From Deuterostichococcus epilithicus (taxonomy: Eukaryota; Chlorophyta; Trebouxiophyceae; Prasiolales; Stichococcaceae): a stretch of 64,000 nucleotides of DNA. Positions 57,801-64,000 of the stretch are shown here, piece after piece (the first letter of the stretch is position 1; every line of letters begins with the position of its first letter). The notes beneath the pieces were generated by a model that saw nothing but the letters and a program-made list of their open reading frames with translations, did no database searches and was not told where the DNA came from. The stretch lies in the NCBI GenBank assembly GCA_033439295.1, contig JAVTLE010000014.1:2294001-2358000 (forward strand). Reading direction: 5' to 3'. The position numbers and the translations under genes are program-made.

Positions 57801-60015
57801 GCTGCCGCTGACGCCCTCCTGCTGCTCGTCCATGCTGCCAGAGGGGCTACCGCTCCTGCTGCTGGAGGGGCTGCCGTCAGGGAGTCCGCGCTGCCAGCGC
57901 TCCAGCAGCCCCGAGCGAGCCGGGGCCGCTACCTCCAGGTGTCTGCTGGGGGCTGGTGGCGGGCTGCTGCTGTCAGCATGGCTGCTGACTTGCCTGCGCA
58001 GCGTCATCACCGACTGTCAGGTGAGTGCGTCTCATGACACAGGAGGTGATGGCATATCAGTGGCAGATCAGCAGCGTCTCGTCTCAGACAGGAGGCGTGC
58101 GTGATGGAGCAGTGCTGCACCTGGCTCGCATGAGCGCCTGGTCGGCTGCCAGCAGCAGCTCTGACGCGGAGCTCGTGGCTGCCTGCGCCTGCTGCGGCGG
58201 CTGGGCCTCGGCGGCCGCCATGTCAGCCTGCCCGGCCGACTGCGGCAGNCTGTCGCTGCCACCCTTGCCGACGCCGCTCCAGCGCGCTCGGGCCGCCATG
58301 GCCGCAGCGGAGGCCGCCGCCGNNGTCGTGGCAGGCACGCCTGCCGCGGCAGCGAGCCCGGTCAGCGTCGCTGCCGTCGCGATCATGCTCACGGTCGGGT
58401 TGAGCAGCCGCCGCATGTCGGGCCGCGTCTCGCCGGCCGCCGCCGGGCCGCTCTCGCCGGCCGCCCGGTACTGCGACGGCGAGGTCAGCTGCACCACCAC
58501 GTCCTCCGGAAGCAGGAAGTTCGAGAGGTACTTGTCCCATCGCCGCTCCGAAACGAAGCCCGACAGCGCTGCGTTGCCAATGCTGGGCGTCGCGAAGGCG
58601 ATGCAGCGCAAAGGGTAGTCCCCGCGCGGTGGCAGCCGCCGCAGCAGCCGCAGCGTGCACAGCGTCGCCACCGCGCCGCCCAGGGAGTGCCTGCGGCTCG
58701 CAAGGGAATGTTGATGATGAGCCCCCTCGGGATGGGGAAGGAGACACTGCATCACATCAGCAGACCAGACCATGCATGAAAGGCGGTGGCAGCGCGCGCA
58801 CCCGCAGAGGACCAGGCGCTTTCCCTTTCGACAGGCCTCTGCGAAAAGGTGCTCGATGGGGATGGCGTCGGCGCGCCGCAGGAATCCGCGGTGCACGGCA
58901 GGCGCCTGCGGTATGGGGCAAGAGTGATTTGAGCAGCAGGGCATGCTCACTTCATGTGACGACATGAGCGCCCAAGCGAATGCACCCCAGCTTCAATGTT
59001 GACCATGTCAGAAGCTTCCCCGATCATGCTGAGGATTGGGAGGGAATGCCCACCTCTGGCTCGTTGCTGGTTTCTTCGTCATCCCAGAGGCGCACCAGCA
59101 GAGCATTGGCATTCGTCACCAGGTCCCGCCTGTTGCAGCAAGCACGCGGCAGCAAATACTTTCAGTGACTGCCTTCCGATTTCCGACTGCGCATGCCCTC
59201 CGCTGCAGGCAACGTGGTGTCGTGACTTTGCTTTGCCCAGGCGCTTTGGCAGATAGCGCAGCAGGCCTGCGCCGACGCCAGATGCCGACACGTCCTTCCA
59301 AAGCAACAGTCAGGGGCAGACCTGAGCTTGGTGCCTATGATGCCGACGTACAGCGCGTCGTTGCTCTCAGCCAGCATGTAGCGGTGCCGCACGTGCGGCT
59401 GGCAGAACTGCACCGCCTGCAGGGCAATGAGCTGAGGCGGCACCAGATCGGCCAGGATGGCCACCGTCAGTGCCAGCGCCTCCTCTGGCGAATGGTCCAC
59501 CGGTTTGTAGGCGCACTCCGCCAGAGCCGCCGCCACCAGGATGTCCTGCAGACATTTGAATACAACGCACCTGCTTCTTCAGGCTGCACGACTTGCGGCA
59601 ATCGCTTGGGTGCCCAGAGCACGTTCGCGGCCCATTACCTTCCATGCATGAATGAGCAAACGAACCGTTCCAGCCTGTGTCCTGTGAGTTTCCACCACCG
59701 TACAGTATTATCCCAGATCCGTCCGAGTGTCACCTGCACGCGCGACAGGTCCTCGGCCTGCAACGCGGCCTGCAGCGCCGCAGCGTCCTCCGGCGTCAGG
59801 TTGGGGGCGCGCCGCATGCGCCCTGACAGCGCGGCGATGCGCTCCCTGATGCTGGGGCCCTGCGCCGCGGCGGCATCCTGAGATGTCGTTGGGGCCGGCA
59901 GGCTGACGGCCCTACCATCATCCTGACTGCCTGCATGGAGGGCATGGAAGGACACTGGACAGGAGTGCCGCGAAGACTGACGTGCACCCACTGCAGCGTT
60001 ACCCAGCAGCAGCAT
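54876..60015 (-). CDS. Class 3 lipase, paralogue B, with long linker and unrecognised C-terminal extension
   Basis: Twelve exons, all closing in phase: 59734-60015 (ATG), 59322-59545, 59054-59129, 58802-58905, 58090-58690, 57178-58013, 56866-56998, 56488-56717, 56006-56365, 55588-55771, 55315-55436, 54876-55119 (TGA); about 1131 residues, far longer than paralogue A (447). Shared blocks: DILVAAALAECAYKPVDH, NDALYVGIIGTK, DLVTNANALLVRLWDDE, VHRGFLRRADAIPIEHLF, RLVLCGGHSLGGAVATL (nucleophile Ser), FATPSIGNAALS and FLLPEDVV, later YVLPARVTTDAQ and FLMHRMASY. Exons 58090-58690 and 57178-58013 add a long Ser/Pro/Gly-rich linker. The final four exons code about 300 residues of unrecognised sequence (RSRLRTIWQNAVGPERVA, FNPLTWLGRRAADARPAFVD). 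Three undetermined bases lie at 58249 and 58323-58324. Confidence 0.8.
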
Positions 60016-60779
60016 CGACGGTGTTGAAGGATCGTGGGAGCATGTTTGACGTTTGACATGCACTGTTCACCTTTGAAGGCGGAGGCGAAGCTGCGAGCTG
60101 GAGGGACACCACCACGAGATGCTGTAGCTAAGCCAAGCCTGTTGGCTGTGAGCCTCGGCGTCGGCTTCAGGCAAACGGGGGTGTGAGAAACCTCAAACAT
60201 CGGCCCTACGCTCATGCTGCGCAGCGAGGCACGGACATGGAGTATTGCAGTGTGTCCCTCCCTAGAAAGCGCGCTCCGCTTCGCTATTCAGGGCAACAGC
60301 ATGAGAACTAAGAGCGACTGGCAGAGTTCGCCATCTGGAGATGTGCCCAAAGATGGTGGCCAAACAGGGCACCTGGAAGGTAACAGTACACTGGCTGCCT
60401 TGTACTACTAGGCGAAATGGTCGGATGTGCGGCAAGCAGCCCCACACCCACCCTGTAGCAATTACATCATCCATTCATAGTGATCCAAGAGGATGAATGA
60501 TAGACATATATATCCAATACATTTCCCTTGTGCTGACTCACCTCGTCACCTGCGTAAGAGTGCCGGATCCTGACGTTGTGCAGGCTGCAGTCCTGCATAA
60601 TGCTGGTAATGCAGTAGCTGGGAGTTCCAGACCGGCTCAGCCTTCAGTGCCGTTTCGCTGGGAGCGGGGTGACAGGTCACTTGCATACTGCACGGGCTAA
60701 GGGCCGAGCGATCTCGCCGGCCGTTGCTAGGTGTACCTGCGACACGGGCTTCTCATAACAATCCTCTGGTGTCATCGCA
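60016..60779. promoter_or_regulatory. Divergent promoter region of lipase B (-) and the ALS-like gene (+)
   Basis: About 760 bp between opposed starts, with an A/T-rich patch (TATATATCC near 60506). No exon recognised. The core promoter of the ALS-like gene could lie in the right half. Confidence 0.35.
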
Positions 60780-63700
60780 ATGAATCTTGCGGAGTCCTTG
60801 AAGGCGAGCGACCTGTTGGTGAAGGCGCTCGAGAACGAGGGCATCCAGTTCGTTTTCGGTGTGCCGGTACGCGAGACATCCATCGCAATCAACCTGAATA
60901 GCATGTTCTGGCACGTCGCAGGCATCCAAATCGTGCAGAGGCCGCACCCCGCTTGTGGATATAGCCCTGCTGCACCTGGCCCAGCATGCAGCCTGTGCAG
61001 CCTGTCACCTGCACCGCGATACGATCGCCCTGTTTGATACACCCAGCACGCAACCTGTCACCTCGCTGCAATTATGACGTCAACTGTGCTGGCTTTGCAT
61101 ACAGGGCGAGGAGAACCTGGACTTTGTCGAGTCGCTGCGCAACTCCTACATCAAATTGATAGTGACTCGCCATGAGCAGGTGAATGTTCTTGCGAACTCA
61201 TGCAAGAACCAAGTCGGTTGCCAAGATACATTTTGGAAGAGAAGGGTTTGACTGACCTGATCGTGCGGTCGCCAGCGGTGGATCAGTGCTCCGTAAATCC
61301 GTAACAAATGGTTGATTGGTTGGACAGCGTGCCGTGCACGGTCGGCTCAAACGATCCCCTAAAACTAGCATACGCTTGCCATAAGCAGACGGGAGGCTTC
61401 ATGGCGGCGACGGTGGGACGCCTGACCGGCACCGCCGGCGTCTGTCTGGCCACACTAGGCCCCGGTGCGCCCATCTGGTCTACATGTAAAGCATATCAGA
61501 AGCTGAGTCTTTATGGTTGTTGGATCTTGTAATGGAAGCGTACCTACGACCCACGATGTATGGCTCCACATCACCTGCAGGTGCAACAAACCTGGCAACA
61601 TGCGCGGCGTACGCCTTTCTGGGCGCATTCCCCATGCTTATGATCACCGGCCAGAAGCCGGTGCTGAAGAGCAAGCAGGTGAGGCTATGCCACCACTGCC
61701 GTTGCTGCTGCTGCTGCTGCTGCATGTGCCAAACGATCTGCAGGGGCAGGTGCCCCAACCTTGCCGGCCATGTTGTCCCACGGCAGGGCGCGTTCCAGAT
61801 CATCGAGACGACCAGCATGTTCCGGCCGGTGTGCAAGTGGACCAAGCAGGTGAGCAATGCTTGCATGTGTCTTGGAAGCTGCCAGTCCCTCTGCATGCAG
61901 CGCTGTTCTGCCGTGCACAGCACCCCCGACCGCTCAGGCAACTCGCCGCGCATCCGCTGTCGCAAGCCTCAGGTCTGGCACAGAACGACATTGCAAAAGC
62001 CTTACACACCTATCACATTTTGCACCCCGCGACAGCTGGTGCATGGCGGGCTGGTGCCCAGCTACGTGCGGGAGGCGATGCGACGCGCCAATGAGGAGCG
62101 CCCCGGCACCTGCCACATCGAGCTGCCTGAGGACGTCGCCCGCGAGAAGGCGAGAGGCCCTCCGCCGCACGGCTGGTCCCACCTGCATATCGCCGCCGCT
62201 GCGTGCGCGAGCGGGTTTTCTGCCAGTTTTATGGTGCCAGCTGAACGCGGCTCTGTGCACAGCAGCAACATGGGGGCATTCAGACGCAGATTGGTTTCTG
62301 ACCCAAAAACCGGGGTCTGACTCGAGCTGCAGGTGGACGACGCGGAGTGCATGATCTACGCCGTCAGCCGGGTGCGGCGCCCCATTGCCGAGGACAAGGC
62401 CGTTGCCAAGACCATCGAGCTGCTCAAGGTGGATGCAGATCAGACCGAATGAAAGGCCAACGCCATGCGCCACCGCAGCCCCTGTTGAGGGCAATGCTGC
62501 CCAACGGATGTGCCACATGAGCAGCTGTGCATTGCGGTGGCAGATGTATCAATTCCTGTCCACTGTTTGACCACCCCATTGAGTCTCTCTCGTACAGGGG
62601 GCGCGGCACCCGCTGCTGATTCTGGGCGCGGGCGCCAATCGCAAAATGACCAGCAAAATGTGAGTCTGCACCGCTTTTGCGCCCTGGAGCAACTGCAATT
62701 TCCTCCAGCCCCGTTGCATTTGTTATACGATGGATGGCTGCAATTGCAAGTAGAGGCTCTTTTGCAAGTCTTGACGGTCCTGCGCAAAGGCGCAAATGGT
62801 GGTGTGGCGGTGTGTGCAGGCTGCGGAAGTTCGTCAATTCCACCGGCATCCCCTTCTGCACCACGCAGATGGGGAAAGGAGTCGTCGACTCGAGTGAGCG
62901 CGGCCAAAGCTCAGCTGCTTGACATGTGGTGTGTGCACAGTGAAAATTATCAGGCAACAGGAAACCAACATGGCAGTGGCTTGATTTGACACGCTGTGTT
63001 GCAGGGCACGACAGCTTCGTCGGCACAGGTCTGGCGACCGCAAGCTTGAACCCTGTGCATATGCGAGCCTCAGCACTACAGATTGTCTGTTGCCGGCATG
63101 CCGCGGGAATGCTGTTGTCGGCATGCCACTTTAACTGGATGCTACAACACCTGCCTGCATGACAACCCTTCATCAGATTCTTGTGACTTTCAATGCAGCG
63201 GCGCTGTCGGACGGCGACTATGTGCACGCCGCCATCCTGCACAGCGACGTCTGCCTGCTCATCGGGCACGACGTGGTGGAGAAGCCACCCTTCTTCATGT
63301 CCGCCAACAGCAGGAAGATCGTCGGTCAGTCAACTCTGCGGCACTGCACCTGCTTTGGGTCTTCTCCCTCACTGCAGCCGCGCTGTCTGTGCTTTTCCTC
63401 TCCTCTGCTTGCGGCAGCTGTGTTATGCTTATTCTCGCTCCAAGAGATGTTGACTGGTCACGAGTCTCACAGTGTCGTGTTTCCATTGCAGTGCACATCA
63501 ACTACTCCAGCGCGCAGGTCGACCAAGTGTACTTCCCCCAGCTTGGTGAGTCGTTTTCCCACATCTCTGAGTGCATCCATGATTACACATGCCGACGTTG
63601 TATGCAGAGCTGCGGCAATGTGACTGGAGTTGGGTTCCTGATGCAGAGGTGGTTGGGGACATCTCAAACACGGTGCGCATCCAAGTCGGACGGCCGCCGC

Positions 63701-64000
63701 TGGGTGTGGGGGTGGGGTCTGTGGTGGCAGTTCCCGTGCAAAAAGAGGTCATGCTTCATAGAATGATGAAATACAAAGCAATGAGCCTACCCTGCTTTGC
63801 GCTGCAGATCTGGCAGCTGTCGGAAGCCATCCCAGAGGCGCAGCCGTCCTGGGATCTGCGGTGCGGCGCTGGACTCTATGCCGCGTAGTGGAGCACTCAA
63901 CCTGCTCTGTGGAAACTGCCTGAACTTCAAGAGAAACCATCTGTATGCGTGCGCTACCAGGTACTTCAAGTATGTCAAGGGCGAAATGGAGGCCGACTTT
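60780..64000 (+). CDS. Acetolactate synthase-like thiamine diphosphate enzyme (IlvB/AlsS type), 3' end outside window
   Basis: Fifteen exons so far: 60780-60866 (ATG), 61105-61179, 61389-61464, 61581-61678, 61787-61849, 62036-62149, 62333-62428, 62598-62659, 62820-62893, 63005-63028, 63199-63324, 63492-63545, 63647-63672, 63808-63860, 63961 onward; all close in phase. The ThDP-enzyme N-domain reads LKASDLLVKALENEGIQFVF, GVPGEENLDFVESLRNS, TRHEQTGGFMAATVGRLTG (catalytic Glu), GVCLATLGPGATNLAT and LMITGQKPVLKSKQGAFQII. The central domain has RPLL-type RHPLLILGAGANRKM, CTTQMGKGVVD and LSDGDYVHAAI. This pattern is closest to bacterial acetolactate synthase large subunits, which make acetolactate from pyruvate. 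There is no transit peptide before the domain, so a cytosolic enzyme is likely. The intron after 62149 has a GC donor (AAG/GCGAGA). The C-terminal ThDP-binding domain lies beyond the edge. Confidence 0.9.

Noticed and set aside
58249-58324. Apparent odd residues in lipase B exon 58090-58690
   Set aside because: They come from three undetermined bases (N) in the sequence, not from biology.
61699-61722. A CTG-rich run in an intron of the ALS-like gene
   Set aside because: Short and imperfect; such trinucleotide runs are common across this window and carry no specific signal here.

Overview
This window is nuclear DNA from a eukaryote, almost certainly a green alga (Chlorophyta, probably a trebouxiophyte). 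Genes sit on both strands and are split by many short introns (roughly 50-300 bp). Exons are GC-rich and alanine-rich. Plant and algal plastid proteins occur throughout: 7-hydroxymethyl chlorophyll a reductase, digalactosyldiacylglycerol synthase, an ABC1K8/OSA1-type kinase, a CASTOR/POLLUX channel and RHL1. I rebuilt gene models by following conserved protein families and checking that reading phase closes at each splice junction. Most models close exactly. I found no operon, CRISPR array, rRNA, convincing tRNA or virus-like element.

Layout, left to right: the 3' end of an ERMP1-like ER metallopeptidase (+); RNA polymerase III subunit POLR3K (-) and a histidine-rich CobW/COG0523 GTPase (-); HCAR (+), divergent from CobW; ribosomal protein eL24 (+); a possible 50-residue ORF (-) and CMP-KDO synthetase KdsB (+); RHL1 (-) and DGD synthase (-), the latter divergent from proteasome subunit PSMA1 (+); ABC1K8-like kinase (+); CASTOR/POLLUX channel (-), then a short TFIIIC subunit 5 (-); a plastid atypical SDR (+); a SWT1-like PIN-domain protein (-), divergent from class 3 lipase A (+); an ACL4-like TPR chaperone (-), divergent from an unrecognised protein (+); a very long class 3 lipase B (-), divergent from an acetolactate-synthase-like ThDP enzyme (+) that runs off the right edge.

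The genes do not form one pathway. Themes are plastid biology (HCAR, DGD, ABC1K8, SDR), RNA polymerase III transcription (POLR3K and TFIIIC5), ribosome and protein turnover (eL24, ACL4-like, PSMA1), and metabolism or lipids (KdsB, ALS-like, two paralogous lipases).

The strongest unusual signal is splicing. At least 13 introns in 11 genes must use GC-AG boundaries to keep the protein families in frame, which is many for about 160 introns. Other points: a C-terminal membrane segment on HCAR, a twin-arginine thylakoid-type leader on an SDR, a TFIIIC5 that stops after its N-terminal half in a poly-Gln tail, an about 430-residue unrecognised C-terminal extension on lipase B, and a bacterial-looking acetolactate synthase with no transit peptide. 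I did not find a clearly new biological system; the best candidates are listed as findings.
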